From positions 1,562,001 through 1,626,000 of the forward strand of contig NZ_CP111085.1 in the NCBI RefSeq assembly GCF_026278345.1: a DNA stretch of 64,000 bases, given 5' to 3'. Numbering within the stretch: the stretch's first letter is position 1; each line of letters begins with the position of its first letter. The notes below the pieces were generated by a model that saw only the letters and a program-made list of their open reading frames with translations, ran no database searches and was not told where the DNA came from. Both the position numbers and the translations under genes were made by a program. Source of the DNA: Tellurirhabdus rosea (lineage in GTDB: Bacteria > Bacteroidota > Bacteroidia > Cytophagales > Spirosomataceae). Shown in pieces: positions 43,083 to 53,042 of the stretch.

Positions 43083-44414
43083 ATGCCTATCCCAATCCCT
43101 TTCCCGTCTGTTTCTGCTGAGCAGTGGAAGGCGCAGATTCTGAAGGACCTGAAAGGCAAAGCCTACGAAACGCTGCGCTGGGCTACGCCCGAGGGCTTTG
43201 TGCTGGAACCGTTTTATACGGCCGAAGACCTGGAAACGCTCCCGCTCGAAACCATCCAGAACGCCCAGAAAACGTCCGGAGGCTGGCTCAACACCCCGCC
43301 GTTCACCGTTCGGGATGACCGGGAAACCAACACCCGCCTGCGGCGGGCCGCCAGCCGGGGAGCCGATGCCCTGCTGCTGACCCTGCCAAACACACCCACC
43401 GACCTGACCCGGCTCCTCGACGGGCTGAAACTCAGCGATACGCCCGTTTTCTTCCGCGTCACGGACGGCAGCCGGGCGGATGTTCTGCTGGAAAAGCTGG
43501 TGCGGATTGCGCCCTACCAGCTCAAAGGCGGGCTGCTGATCGACCCCGTTTACAACCACTTTGCCCATGCGATTTCCGTCGGAGAAAATTACGAAGCCCT
43601 CGCGGAAGCGACCCGCCGGGCCGCCGGGTTCCCACAATTCCGGACGATCAGCGTGCAGAGTCAGGGTTTCCACCATGCCGGGGCGACCATCACGCAGGAA
43701 CTGGCCTTTACGCTGGCCGCGCTCGCCGAGCAGTACGACCACCTGACCGATGCGGGTCTGGAGGCGGCTCAGCTCTTTTCGAAAACCATCGTTTCGGTAT
43801 CCGTCGGGACCAGCTTTTTTCCGGAAATCGCCAAACTGAGGGCGCTGCGGTTGCTGCTTCAACGTTTTCAGGCGGCCTGGGGCGTGGCGCCTCAGCCGGT
43901 CTTCGTGCACGCGCAGACCTCCCCGTTTTATTATGCCGCTGTCGAACCGTACACCAACCTCCTCCGGGCAACAACGGAAGCGATGGCGGCCGTCATCGGC
44001 GGCTGCGATGCCCTGACGGTCCATCCGCACGATGCGGCGCTGAACCCCGCGTCGCCATCAGCCGAAGCGCAGGAATTTTCGGACCGGATAGCCCGGAACA
44101 TTTCCATTCTGCTGAAAGACGAATCCCATCTGGGCCGGGTTGCCGACCCTGCAGCCGGCGCCTACGCCCTGGAGCAACTGACGCATCAGCTGGCGGAGCA
44201 GGCCTGGGCGCTGTTTCTGGACATGGAAAACCGGGGTGGCCTGACCGCGGCCCTGCCGACCATCCGGGAAGAACTGGCCCGCTCCTACGCAGCCAAAGTG
44301 GAAGCCCTCCGCACGGGCCGCGTGATGGTGGGAGTCAATAAATATCGGGCCGAGGAGACGGATGCGGCGGCGAATCCCGAAGTCGGCCCCCGGCTGGCGA
44401 GTGAATTTGAATAA
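43083..44414 (+). CDS. mutA: Methylmalonyl-CoA mutase small (beta) subunit
   Basis: 443 residues from the ATG before PIPIPFPS; an earlier in-frame start lies in the palindromic repeat and is unlikely. Features: AEQWKAQILKDLKGKAYETLRWATPEGFVLEPFYTAEDL, FRTISVQSQGFHHAGATITQELAFTLA, QTSPFYYAAVEPYTNLLRATTEAMAAVIGGCDALTVHPHD. It forms the catalytically inactive half of the heterodimer. It is shorter than the classic MutA of about 600 residues and seems to lack the vestigial B12-binding domain. The next gene, mutB, begins 12 bp later. Confidence 0.93.
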   Translation: MPIPIPFPSVSAEQWKAQILKDLKGKAYETLRWATPEGFVLEPFYTAEDLETLPLETIQNAQKTSGGWLNTPPFTVRDDRETNTRLRRAASRGADALLLTLPNTPTDLTRLLDGLKLSDTPVFFRVTDGSRADVLLEKLVRIAPYQLKGGLLIDPVYNHFAHAISVGENYEALAEATRRAAGFPQFRTISVQSQGFHHAGATITQELAFTLAALAEQYDHLTDAGLEAAQLFSKTIVSVSVGTSFFPEIAKLRALRLLLQRFQAAWGVAPQPVFVHAQTSPFYYAAVEPYTNLLRATTEAMAAVIGGCDALTVHPHDAALNPASPSAEAQEFSDRIARNISILLKDESHLGRVADPAAGAYALEQLTHQLAEQAWALFLDMENRGGLTAALPTIREELARSYAAKVEALRTGRVMVGVNKYRAEETDAAANPEVGPRLASEFE

Positions 44415-44426
44415 GAACGCTGACGT

Positions 44427-46592
44427 ATGAAACCAGACTTTTCATCCATACAACCCACTCCTGCCTCCCCGACGGGCAATCAAACGGACGGACGGACGTT
44501 TGTCACCGCGGAAGGCATAAAATTGAAGCCGGTTTATACCGCCGCCGATATTCAGAACGCGGCGCATCTGGGTTCAGCAGCCGGGCTTCCGCCTTTCCTG
44601 CGCGGGCCGTACAGTTCCATGTACGTTTCCCAGCCGTGGACCATCCGGCAGTACGCCGGTTTCTCGACCGCCGAGGAATCCAACGCCTTCTACCGCCGGA
44701 ACCTCGCCGCCGGGCAGAAGGGCCTTTCCGTCGCGTTCGATCTGGCGACCCACCGGGGTTACGATTCCGACCACCCGCGGGTAGTCGGCGACGTCGGGAA
44801 AGCGGGCGTGGCCATTGATTCGGTGGAAGACATGAAGATTCTCTTCGGCGGGATTCCGCTGGACCAGATGTCGGTTTCGATGACCATGAACGGGGCGGTG
44901 ATTCCGGTGATGGCGTTTTACATCGTGGCGGCCGAAGAACAGGGCGTCGGACCGGAACAGCTTTCGGGCACCATCCAGAACGACATCCTGAAGGAGTTTA
45001 TGGTGCGGAACACCTACATTTACCCGCCCGAGCCTTCCATGCGCATCATCGGGGATATTTTTGCGTACACCAGCCGCTACATGCCGAAGTTCAACTCCAT
45101 CAGCATCAGCGGCTACCACATGCACGAAGCGGGTGCCCCGGCCCAGCTCGAACTCGCCTACACCCTCGCCGACGGGCTCGAATACATCCGCACCGGCCTG
45201 CGGGCGGGCATGTCCATCGACGAATTCGCCCCCCGGCTGTCGTTTTTCTGGGGCATCGGCATGAATCATTTCATGGAAATTGCCAAAATGCGGGCGGCGC
45301 GGGTCCTATGGGCTACGCTCGTCCAGTCTTTTGACCCGAAAAACCCGAAATCGCTGGCCCTGCGGACGCACTGCCAGACCTCCGGCTACAGCCTCACCGA
45401 GCAGGACCCGTTCAACAACGTCGCCCGGACGTGCATTGAGGCGCTGGCGGCCGTGCTCGGCGGCACGCAGAGTCTGCACACCAATTCGCTGGACGAAGCC
45501 ATCGCCCTGCCCACCGACTTTTCGGCCCGCATCGCCCGAAACACGCAGTTGTACCTCCAGCACGAAACGGACGTCACGCGGCTGGTGGACCCCTGGGGCG
45601 GCTCGTACTATGTGGAATCCCTGACGAACGAGCTCATTCAGAAAGCCTGGGACCTGATTCAGGAGGTGGAAAGCCTCGGCGGCATGACCAAAGCCATCGA
45701 AACCGGCCTGCCCAAGCTGCGCATCGAAGAAGCCGCCGCCCGCAAACAGGCGCGCATCGACGGGGGGAAAGACGTCATTGTGGGCGTCAATCAATACCGG
45801 GCCGACTCCGCCCCCGACATCGAACTGCTGGAAGTAGACAACCAGGCCGTGCGGGAGGCGCAGATCGCCCGTTTAAACCGCATCAAGGCCGAACGAAATT
45901 CCGAAAAGGTGGAAGCCGCGCTAACCCGACTGACCGAAGCGGCCCTGAACCCCGGCGGCACAACGGAAAACGGACAACAGAAAACAGAAAACCTGCTGGC
46001 CCTTGCCATCGAGGCGGCCCGCCACCGGGCCACGCTGGGCGAAATTTCGGACGCAATGGAAAAAGCATTTGGCCGGCACAAGGCGACCATCCGGTCCGTG
46101 TCGGGCATTTATTCTGCCGAAGTGTCGGATGACGAAAACTTCCGTCTGGCCCGCGAAATGGCCGACCGCTTTGCCGAGGGCGAAGGCCGTCGCCCGCGCA
46201 TTCTGGTGGCCAAGATGGGGCAGGATGGGCACGACCGGGGCGCGAAGGTAATTGCCACGAGCTTCGCCGATCTGGGCTTCGACGTGGACATGGGTCCGCT
46301 GTTCCAGACGCCGGAGGAGGTAGCCCGGCAGGCCGCCGAGAACGACGTGCACATCGTGGGTGTATCGAGTCTGGCGGCGGGACACAAAACGCTCGTGCCG
46401 CAGCTGATTGACGAACTCAAACGCATCGGTCGGGAGGATATTCTGGTCATTGCCGGGGGCGTGATTCCGGCGCAAGATTACCAGTACCTGTACGATGCCG
46501 GTGTCCGGGGCGTGTTTGGCCCCGGTACGGTAATTTCGGTCGCGGCGCAGAAGATTCTAGGGGAGCTGATGCAGGAGGTGGACCGGTCCTAG
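44427..46592 (+). CDS. mutB: Methylmalonyl-CoA mutase large (alpha) subunit
   Basis: 721 residues. TIM barrel: [73 protein letters not shown] and [46 protein letters not shown]. The C-terminal cobalamin domain has [10 protein letters not shown] with the lower-ligand His, then [15 protein letters not shown]. It converts (R)-methylmalonyl-CoA and succinyl-CoA, linking propionate and the TCA cycle. The linker near residue 505-530 has a low-complexity Asn/Gly/Glu/Thr insertion. No MeaB-type chaperone is adjacent. Confidence 0.97.
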   Translation: MKPDFSSIQPTPASPTGNQTDGRTFVTAEGIKLKPVYTAADIQNAAHLGSAAGLPPFLRGPYSSMYVSQPWTIRQYAGFSTAEESNAFYRRNLAAGQKGLSVAFDLATHRGYDSDHPRVVGDVGKAGVAIDSVEDMKILFGGIPLDQMSVSMTMNGAVIPVMAFYIVAAEEQGVGPEQLSGTIQNDILKEFMVRNTYIYPPEPSMRIIGDIFAYTSRYMPKFNSISISGYHMHEAGAPAQLELAYTLADGLEYIRTGLRAGMSIDEFAPRLSFFWGIGMNHFMEIAKMRAARVLWATLVQSFDPKNPKSLALRTHCQTSGYSLTEQDPFNNVARTCIEALAAVLGGTQSLHTNSLDEAIALPTDFSARIARNTQLYLQHETDVTRLVDPWGGSYYVESLTNELIQKAWDLIQEVESLGGMTKAIETGLPKLRIEEAAARKQARIDGGKDVIVGVNQYRADSAPDIELLEVDNQAVREAQIARLNRIKAERNSEKVEAALTRLTEAALNPGGTTENGQQKTENLLALAIEAARHRATLGEISDAMEKAFGRHKATIRSVSGIYSAEVSDDENFRLAREMADRFAEGEGRRPRILVAKMGQDGHDRGAKVIATSFADLGFDVDMGPLFQTPEEVARQAAENDVHIVGVSSLAAGHKTLVPQLIDELKRIGREDILVIAGGVIPAQDYQYLYDAGVRGVFGPGTVISVAAQKILGELMQEVDRS

Positions 46593-46791
46593 TCTACTCG
46601 TCCATGCAGACGAGCGAAGGGGACGGGTAGGTCAGCCGCACGCTTGATAAAAGTAAAGCCAGTAACAGATGCGCTTCAAAAAAATCTGATGGTTTTCTGC
46701 TGAAGATAATCTTTTTTAGGGGCGCACAACCTCGAACCTCTAAACAGGGTCCGGGAGGAGTATGTCAATCCTAACCCGTTTTCCCCGCTCC

Positions 46792-49044
46792 ATGAAATTA
46801 CTTCGCTGGCTCCTCTGCCTCCTGCCCTTTGCCGGGATGGCCCAAACCCCTTCCAACCTGGATTTTGAGCGCCTGGACCCCGCCACCCGACAGCCCGCCG
46901 GCTGGTCGTCGTTTGGCTCGGAAGGGTATGCGGTCGGGGCGGACTCCCTCGTGCGGCACGGCGGCCGCTACTCCTTCCGGATTCAGTCCATCGCCGACAA
47001 CAAAGACCAGGCCTTCAAAGCCTGCGGGCTGACGATTCCCGCCCGCTACGCCGGAAAAGAGATTGAACTGACCGGATTTGTGAAGACCCAGGACCTTGCC
47101 AGCGGCTGGGCGGGCCTCTGGATGCGCATCGACGGAACCAACCGGACCCTGGAATTCGACAATATGGAGAGCCGCGGCATCAAGGGCACGACCGACTGGA
47201 CCCAGTATTCGGTCAAACTCCGGCTGCCCGACGATGCCGAGCGCATTACGTTCGGCGGGCTGCTGAGCGGACCCGGTACGGCCTGGTTCGACGATCTTAC
47301 CGTCCGCGTCAGCGGCGAGGAGCTGGCCGTTGCCAGGCTCAAAAAAGTGGTCACGGCGAAGGCCAAACTGGATTCCAGCTTCCGGCGTGGCTCGGGCATC
47401 GAGCTTTTTCAGCTCAAGCCGCAGCAGATTGAGAATCTGGCCGTGCTGGGCCGCGTCTGGGGCTTTCTGAAATACCACCACCCGGCGGTCGCGGAGGGAA
47501 ACTACAATTGGGACTACGAACTGTTCCGGGTAATGCCGAAGGTGCTCAATGCCCGGTCCGCCGCCGATCGCAGCGCGGTGCTTTCCACCTGGATTCAGAA
47601 TCTGGGGCCTCTGCCAAAGGGCAAACAGACCGATACGACAGGCCAGAAAAACGCCTTCCGGAAACCCGACCTGCGCTGGCTCAACAACCGGACGCTGTTT
47701 ACCGAAGCCCTCAGCCGCCAGTTGAACCAGGTCTACCAGAACCGCAACCGCGCCAGCCATTATTATCTGGCGATGGAATCTAACGTCGGTAACCCGTCGT
47801 TCCGGAACGAAGACGCCTACGGCAACATGGCGTTCAGCGACGGCGGCCTCCGAATGCTGAGCCTTTTCCGGTACTGGAATATCATCGAATACTTTTTTCC
47901 GTACAAACACCTGATTCAGGAAGACTGGAATGCCGTTCTGACCGAATTCATTCCCCGGCTCGCCGACTGCACCGATTCGCAGCAGTACATCCTGACCAAC
48001 CTGCAACTGATTGCCCGCATTCACGATACCCACGCCAACATCTGGGGTCGCCAGCCGGACCTGGAACGCTGGCGTGGGGTTTTTCTGGCGCCGGTTCAGG
48101 TTCGGTTTGTGGAAAATCAGGCGGTCGTGACGGGGTATTATCACGATTCGGCGGGGCGGGCGTCGGGGCTGCGAGTCGGCGACGTCATCCGCAGCATCGA
48201 CGGGAAGCCGGTGGCGGACTGGGTCCGCGAAAAAACGCCGTATTACCCCGCCTCCAACCACCCCACCCGCCTGCGCGACATGGCCCGCGACCTGCTGCGC
48301 GGCCCGCTCGACTCGGTGAGTCTCGCCGGGGAACGGGACGGCAAGCCGTTTTCAACCAGAATCAAACGCTACGGCCGCGGCGAACTGGCGCTGAATTACA
48401 ACCTCGACTCGGGCACCTACCCGCAGGACAGCAGTTACCGGATGCTGCCCGACTCCATCGGCTTTATTTACCCCGCCAAGTATCAGAACAAACAGCTGCC
48501 CGCCATTAAGAAAGCCTTCAAAAACGCGAAGGGAATTATTATCGACCTGCGCTGCTACCCCTCTGACTTTATGGTGTTTACCTTCGGCAGTTTCCTTCAC
48601 ATGGCGCCTACGCCATTTGTCAAATTCACCGGAGGGGACGTCAGCAATCCCGGGCTGTTTACATGGAGCAAGGAACTGAACGTAGGCTCGCGGGGCGGCG
48701 AGCATTTTCCGGGCAAAGTGGTCGTGCTCATCAACGAAGCGACCCAGAGCCAGGCCGAATACACCACGATGGCTTTCCGGGGCGCGCCAAACGTGACCGT
48801 CATCGGCAGCCAGACGGCCGGAGCCGACGGCAATGTGTCGCCGTTTACCCTGCCCGGAGGCCTGTCGACGATGATTTCGGGCATTGGGGTTTATTATCCG
48901 GACGGGCGGGAAACCCAGCGCATCGGCATTGTTCCGGATCTGGAAGTGAGGCCAACGATCCGGGGCATCCGGGAAGGCCGGGACGAACTGCTGGAGAAAG
49001 CCATTGAACTCATCAAAAAATCGCCGGTGGCCGAAACCCGGTAA
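46792..49044 (+). CDS. Secreted S41-family peptidase
   Basis: 750 residues from the ATG before KLLRWLL, giving a signal peptide ending GMAQT; a start at 46762 would add ten residues. Residues 20-190 form a carbohydrate-binding-like beta sandwich (SNLDFERLDPATRQPAGW ... GPGTAWFDDLTV). A helical region follows. A PDZ-like domain (GLRVGDVIRSIDGKPVADWV) precedes the S41 protease (SIGFIYPAKYQ, AKGIIIDLRCYPSD, GKVVVLINEATQSQAEYTTMAFRGAPNVTVIG) with the catalytic Ser in QSQAE. C-terminal-processing-like proteolysis in the periplasm is expected; targets are unknown. Monocistronic. Confidence 0.88.
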   Translation: MKLLRWLLCLLPFAGMAQTPSNLDFERLDPATRQPAGWSSFGSEGYAVGADSLVRHGGRYSFRIQSIADNKDQAFKACGLTIPARYAGKEIELTGFVKTQDLASGWAGLWMRIDGTNRTLEFDNMESRGIKGTTDWTQYSVKLRLPDDAERITFGGLLSGPGTAWFDDLTVRVSGEELAVARLKKVVTAKAKLDSSFRRGSGIELFQLKPQQIENLAVLGRVWGFLKYHHPAVAEGNYNWDYELFRVMPKVLNARSAADRSAVLSTWIQNLGPLPKGKQTDTTGQKNAFRKPDLRWLNNRTLFTEALSRQLNQVYQNRNRASHYYLAMESNVGNPSFRNEDAYGNMAFSDGGLRMLSLFRYWNIIEYFFPYKHLIQEDWNAVLTEFIPRLADCTDSQQYILTNLQLIARIHDTHANIWGRQPDLERWRGVFLAPVQVRFVENQAVVTGYYHDSAGRASGLRVGDVIRSIDGKPVADWVREKTPYYPASNHPTRLRDMARDLLRGPLDSVSLAGERDGKPFSTRIKRYGRGELALNYNLDSGTYPQDSSYRMLPDSIGFIYPAKYQNKQLPAIKKAFKNAKGIIIDLRCYPSDFMVFTFGSFLHMAPTPFVKFTGGDVSNPGLFTWSKELNVGSRGGEHFPGKVVVLINEATQSQAEYTTMAFRGAPNVTVIGSQTAGADGNVSPFTLPGGLSTMISGIGVYYPDGRETQRIGIVPDLEVRPTIRGIREGRDELLEKAIELIKKSPVAETR

Positions 49045-49067
49045 GTTCCCCGCCATCCGGCTTGCCA

Positions 49068-49105
49068 TGCCGAATACTGCCTCGCTACCAGTATTCGGCA
49101 TTTTT
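49068..49105 (+). terminator. Rho-independent terminator of the S41 peptidase gene
   Basis: TGCCGAATACTG (49068-49079), 9-nt loop, CAGTATTCGGCA (49089-49100), then a run of T. A 12-bp perfect stem 24 bp past the stop. Confidence 0.9.
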
Positions 49106-49435
49106 GTTTACCAAATTGCCGCGAATTTCCCGTTCAATAAAGAAACGGCGATAAATCTTAGCAAAAGCAGGCTCTGGGTAATTGTACTCAAACTCTGTAC
49201 CCGGCTTTTGGTTATTAAGATACCTTTTCAGGAACCTTTATTCTTCAAGTGCCAGCTATCCAATCGCCTACTTCCCTTGAAATCAGGTACCTACATTAAA
49301 AAGGAAGAATTGTTTTAAAATGATTTTGTAATCGGTATGAAAACTTTGATTACAAAAAATTACTTTTGTTGGATGCACTGCATAATGGCCTACTAATCAG
49401 ACAGTTACCCACCAAGAGGTAAGTATAGAAAAAGA
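49106..49435. other. Intergenic gap before the HxlR gene (330 bp)
   Basis: A+T-richer than its surroundings, with no credible ORF. A possible AGAGG ribosome-binding site lies near 49415. Nothing else assignable was seen. Confidence 0.4.
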
Positions 49436-49771
49436 ATGACCGAGGATACGAACGCGAACGAGACGAATGTGATTGCTACTCAACTGATAATCAAGCGAGC
49501 CGTAGAAATCATCTGCGGTAAATGGCGTTTGACCATTATCCATTTGCTGCGTCAGGAAAAGCTGCGCTATAACGAAATCAAAAGGCTGATTCCGGAAATT
49601 AGTGAAAAAGTACTGGTTCATGAACTGCGGCAACTGGTCGAGCTGGGCCTGCTGACCAAGCAGTCGTTTAACGAGATGCCGCCGCGGGTAGAATATATGT
49701 TGACCGATAAAGGCCGGAAGATTTTGCCCGTTATCGACCTGCTTCGGGAAGTCGGCCCGGAATTTATGTAA
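49436..49771 (+). CDS. HxlR-family winged-helix regulator
   Basis: 111 residues, the usual HxlR length. RAVEIICGKWRLTIIHLLRQEKLRYNEIKRLIPEISEKVLVHELRQLVELGLLTKQSFNEMPPRVEYMLTDKGRKILPVIDLL contains the helix-turn-helix and the beta-hairpin wing. The Cys in CGKW before the recognition region is where HxlR/YodB/HypR members sense quinones, aldehydes or oxidants. No divergent target gene is adjacent: the next gene is convergent, so the regulon cannot be read from context. Confidence 0.9.
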   Translation: MTEDTNANETNVIATQLIIKRAVEIICGKWRLTIIHLLRQEKLRYNEIKRLIPEISEKVLVHELRQLVELGLLTKQSFNEMPPRVEYMLTDKGRKILPVIDLLREVGPEFM

Positions 49772-49782
49772 GCTTCTGAAAG

Positions 49783-49880
49783 TTTCCCGCAGATTCCCGC
49801 CGAGGAAAGGCCGATTGTCGCAGACATTGAACATTATCTGCGAAAATCGGCGGGAAAAATCAGCGAAAATCTGCGAGAAA
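49783..49880. repeat. Palindromic element, CGCAGATT type
   Basis: The left arm (49783-49824) and right arm (49837-49880) each run TTTC-CGCAGATT-CGC-GA...CCGATT-TCGCAGA and pair imperfectly across a 12-nt loop. Units are degenerate CGCAGATT / CGCCGATT. It fills the gap between the convergent HxlR and barrel genes. Confidence 0.85.
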
Positions 49881-49891
49881 CAGCACCTCCT

Positions 49892-50704
49892 TTACTTCAC
49901 ATTAAACAATCGGTAGCTCAGCGATACCGTCCCGATGCCGAGGAACCCGGAAATGTTATTGTCTTTGTAAACCCCGCCGACCGGCACGGCATACCGCAGA
50001 TCCACCTCCAGGTTCGGAATGATGCTCGTCCCGACGCCCAGTTCGAGGGCGTACGTGAAATCCTTCACTTCCAGAATACCCGCTTCCCGCCTGCTCAGCA
50101 GGTTGGTCGTTTCGCTCCGCTCCGGAATTTCTACCTCCGGAAAACCGATATTCTGATTGGCATTGATGCGTCCGCTGGTGGTGCGGCTCGCTTCCGACTT
50201 CTGCACGAACAGGAAGTTGGGCCCCGCATAGCCACGGATTTTGCCGTTGTTCCAGCGTTTCCCGATCAGAATGGGCACGTTGATCGATTCCAGCGCCGAT
50301 TCGGAGGTGGCGTTGAGGGTAGCAAACACCAGACCCGGTGCCACCGAAACCGGCAGCGCCCGCAAAAGCGAAGCGTTGGCATTGACGTCGATCTGCGCCA
50401 CGGCCGTTTTCTGCTTCAGCAGGAAGGTGTTGTAGCCCACTTCGGCCTGCACAAAGAACTTGTCAAAATTCTTGCGGGCCCAGATCGCGGCCGAATACCC
50501 CAGCCCGATGCCGTTGCTTTTGTTGTTCAGTTCGGGCGTCGAAACGACATCCGTTACCCGCTGGGGAGGCACGTTGGTAAAGCCGTGCGTAAACGTGCCG
50601 CCGCCCCGGACACCAAACTCCAGCGAAGGAATTTCCTGCGCCTGCGCCGCGCCGCCCACCAGGAGCGACACCGCCAGCGCTGCGGTATAAATCAGTTTTT
50701 TCAT
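49892..50704 (-). CDS. Outer membrane beta-barrel protein (PorT-like)
   Basis: 270 residues. Signal peptide ends GAAQAQE. The mature part has alternating amphipathic strands: SLEFGVRGGGTFTHGF, GIGLGYSAAIWARKNFDKFFVQAEVGYNTFLLKQK, INVPILIGKRW, RGYAGPNFLFVQ, ALELGVGTSIIPNLEVDLRYAVPVGGVYKD, and a C-terminal strand GIGTVSLSYRLFNVK. This fits the small 8-10-strand 'outer membrane beta-barrel' (PorT-like) proteins of Bacteroidota. Role unknown. It lies downstream of the SGNH lipoprotein gene in the same direction. Confidence 0.8.
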   Translation of the reverse strand: MKKLIYTAALAVSLLVGGAAQAQEIPSLEFGVRGGGTFTHGFTNVPPQRVTDVVSTPELNNKSNGIGLGYSAAIWARKNFDKFFVQAEVGYNTFLLKQKTAVAQIDVNANASLLRALPVSVAPGLVFATLNATSESALESINVPILIGKRWNNGKIRGYAGPNFLFVQKSEASRTTSGRINANQNIGFPEVEIPERSETTNLLSRREAGILEVKDFTYALELGVGTSIIPNLEVDLRYAVPVGGVYKDNNISGFLGIGTVSLSYRLFNVK

Positions 50705-50722
50705 GATGATTTCTGTTAAGTT

Positions 50723-50813
50723 GAAGGTTTAAAGTTTAAGGTTTATCGTTGCTCCGCCTCAATCAGAACTTATAAAGAGGCAGAGCCACATTAAAACCTT
50801 CATCTTTAAATCC
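50723..50813. repeat. Palindromic short-unit element, GTTTAAGG type
   Basis: The left arm (50723-50760) has units GGTTTAAAGTTTAAGGTTTA and core GCTCCGCCTC. The right arm (50777-50813) has the complementary core GAGGCAGAGC (one mismatch) and degenerate complementary units. It lies between the co-directional SGNH lipoprotein and barrel genes. Confidence 0.8.
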
Positions 50814-50815
50814 CC

Positions 50816-52153
50816 TTACTGCGCCTGCAGCAGAACCCGGTTGAAGGTGCTGGTGTTCAGCAGCGGCAGCGTCGATTTGTATTTGGTGTTGATGCCTTTG
50901 ATGATTTCGTTCGCGATGAGGGCGTAGCCGGCCGGGGTCAGGTGAATGCCGTCGAGGCTGACGGCCCCGCCCTGGATGAACGACAGGTTGTACGTCACAC
51001 CATCCTGAAGATACCCGCCCGTTTGCCCCAACTGGGTCAGGACCTGGTTGGGATCGACAAACACGAGCCCCTTGGCTTCAGCCTGCTGTTTCATCAGGTT
51101 GTTGAATTCGGTCAGGCGGTTGAAAGCGGCCGCGGCTTCGTCGGAGTCCAGCACAAATTGCGTGGGCAGCGGATTCGTTGCCGACAGCCCGTACGGGCCC
51201 TGCCCGGTTCCGGCCGTGGTGGTGCCGATTTTAAGGTATTCCAGCGCATTGGGCAGCATCAGGAGGTCGCCATCCCGCGAGGCACGCGGACCGGCGGCCG
51301 TTTGAATGACCAGCGCCGGAATGACCGGAGTACCCGCCGGGCGCGAGGCATTGAGCTGGGCGAGCAGCAGCGGAATGGTGATCGTCCGGAAGTACGGAGC
51401 CGCCGCCGTGTTCGGAATGCCGACGACGACGCCCTTGCGGTTGTTTTCCGTCAGTTTGTTGAGCAGGGCCGTGTAGTTGGTGGTAAACACGGCGGAGGTC
51501 GTCATGGCGTTCACCCCGCCCGAGGTGGTATAGCCCAGCACGTCGTTGTTGCCCATCCAGCAGGTGAAGAACGTGGCCCCGTTCAGGTTGTCGCCGACGT
51601 AGTCCAGGTATGTCCGGGTGGAGGCTGTACCGGGCAGCAGGCGCTCGAAATACGGGTTGCCCTGGGCGGAGCCGTAACCCGGCGACAGGACATCGGACAT
51701 CCGGATGCCCGGGACACCGAGGTTATTGTTGGCCCCGGTGAATTTGGAATACAGCGGTCGGCCGTTGACCGTCGTCCGGACCGCCCCGGGGGCAATCTGG
51801 CGCAGGGAGGTCAGCAGTTCGACGGGTGACTGCGGCAGCCGGATCAGCCGGACGTAGCCCGAGCCGTTGGCCGAATCCGCCGAAAACAGCGGCTGCACAA
51901 ACGTCCCGCCGCCGACGAGTCCAAACTGCTTCGCCAGCATGTTCGGGTATGAATTTAACTGACTCTCGCGATACAGACCGCCGTCGGCAAAACCGGCAGT
52001 CAGGGAGTTTCCAACGGCTACATATTTTGTAAAATCGGCCTCGCCCCGCACCGGAGCCGGGCCGAGATTGTCATCATCCTCCTGAGTACAGGAAGTAACC
52101 CCCACGACGGTCAGGAGCAGAAGTCCCCACCGTATCCGTTCAAACCATTTCAT
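50816..52153 (-). CDS. SGNH/GDSL hydrolase lipoprotein
   Basis: 445 residues. Lipobox VVGVTSC (Cys22), then an acidic stretch typical of surface-exposed Bacteroidota lipoproteins. SGNH blocks: VAVGNSLTAG (GNSL instead of GDSL), NLGVPGIRMSDVL, TCWMGNNDVLGY, and DGIHLTPAGYALIANEII. Large enzymes of this type in Bacteroidota are often next to an outer-membrane barrel, as here. Lipase or esterase activity at the outer membrane is likely; the substrate is not predictable. Confidence 0.85.
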   Translation of the reverse strand: MKWFERIRWGLLLLTVVGVTSCTQEDDDNLGPAPVRGEADFTKYVAVGNSLTAGFADGGLYRESQLNSYPNMLAKQFGLVGGGTFVQPLFSADSANGSGYVRLIRLPQSPVELLTSLRQIAPGAVRTTVNGRPLYSKFTGANNNLGVPGIRMSDVLSPGYGSAQGNPYFERLLPGTASTRTYLDYVGDNLNGATFFTCWMGNNDVLGYTTSGGVNAMTTSAVFTTNYTALLNKLTENNRKGVVVGIPNTAAAPYFRTITIPLLLAQLNASRPAGTPVIPALVIQTAAGPRASRDGDLLMLPNALEYLKIGTTTAGTGQGPYGLSATNPLPTQFVLDSDEAAAAFNRLTEFNNLMKQQAEAKGLVFVDPNQVLTQLGQTGGYLQDGVTYNLSFIQGGAVSLDGIHLTPAGYALIANEIIKGINTKYKSTLPLLNTSTFNRVLLQAQ

Positions 52154-52426
52154 AAAGTGTTGTTGAATTGTAGAAAAAAGTATTTCTGGATAACTAACCG
52201 TAAAACTAACCTCCCCGCTGCGATTTCCCTAAAACCCGATTCAAGTTTTGCCGGATTCGGGCGGCCCCATTTTGTTACCCTACACACGACTCTGGTAAAC
52301 AACGAGTTAACCGCACAAAGCTATTCGTTAACTAAGGATAAAATTCCGTTCGAAACAGTTGCAATCCTTACGGGGTTTGCTTTTTTGCACAACGTAAAAG
52401 TTAATCAACCTCATCCAACGCACATT

Positions 52427-52900
52427 ATGGGATTACTCAATTTTTTCAAAGGAGTCGGTGAAAAAGTTTTCGGCAAGGAGCACGAAGCCCCGGCCGCGGG
52501 CGCCCCGGCAGCGCCCGACGTCGAGCCGCTGAAAGCCGGCGCTCTGCTGAAACACGTGCAGGGCCTCGGACTACAGTTCAAGAAACTGACCGTAAAAACG
52601 GCCGGCGACAAGGTGATTCTGGAAGGAGAGGTCGCCCGGCAGGAAGATGCCGAGAAAATTGCGCTCGCCGTCGGAAACGTCGAAGGCGTGCACCAGGTCG
52701 ATAACCGCCTGCAGGTGGAGGCGCCGGAACCGGAGGCCAAATTCCACGAGGTCAAATCCGGCGACACGCTATCGAAAATCGCCAAGGAAGTGTACGGCGA
52801 CCCGATGAAGTACGGCATCATCTTCGAAGCCAACAAACCGATGCTGAAAGACCCGGACAAAATCTACCCCGGCCAGATTCTGCGCATTCCACAATTGTAA
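52427..52900 (+). CDS. kbp: Kbp/YgaU-type BON-LysM protein
   Basis: 157 residues from the ATG at 52427; the long upstream in-frame run has no coding character. The order and wording match E. coli Kbp: MGLLNFFKGVGEKVFGKE, a BON domain (LTVKTAGDKVILEGEVARQEDAEKIALAVGNVEGVHQVDNRL), then LysM (FHEVKSGDTLSKIAKEVYGDPMKYGIIFEANKPMLKDPDKIYPGQILRIPQL). Kbp is a cytoplasmic potassium-binding protein. Here an Ala/Pro-rich linker follows the N-terminus. Monocistronic, with its own terminator. Confidence 0.9.
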   Translation: MGLLNFFKGVGEKVFGKEHEAPAAGAPAAPDVEPLKAGALLKHVQGLGLQFKKLTVKTAGDKVILEGEVARQEDAEKIALAVGNVEGVHQVDNRLQVEAPEPEAKFHEVKSGDTLSKIAKEVYGDPMKYGIIFEANKPMLKDPDKIYPGQILRIPQL

Positions 52901-52910
52901 GCACGGGTAC

Positions 52911-52940
52911 GCACCAGCCGGAGGTCCGGCTGGTGCTTTT
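52911..52940 (+). terminator. Rho-independent terminator of kbp
   Basis: GCACCAGCCGGA (52911-52922) pairs with TCCGGCTGGTGC (52925-52936), followed by TTTT. Confidence 0.9.
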
Positions 52941-53042
52941 CCTGTAAACGCCGGGTTTACTCCTTTGACATCCGGGTTACTACCTTTTATCTATTGACTA
53001 TAGACTTTTCCGGGACTATTTCGGAACTTAGAGGACTGAAAT

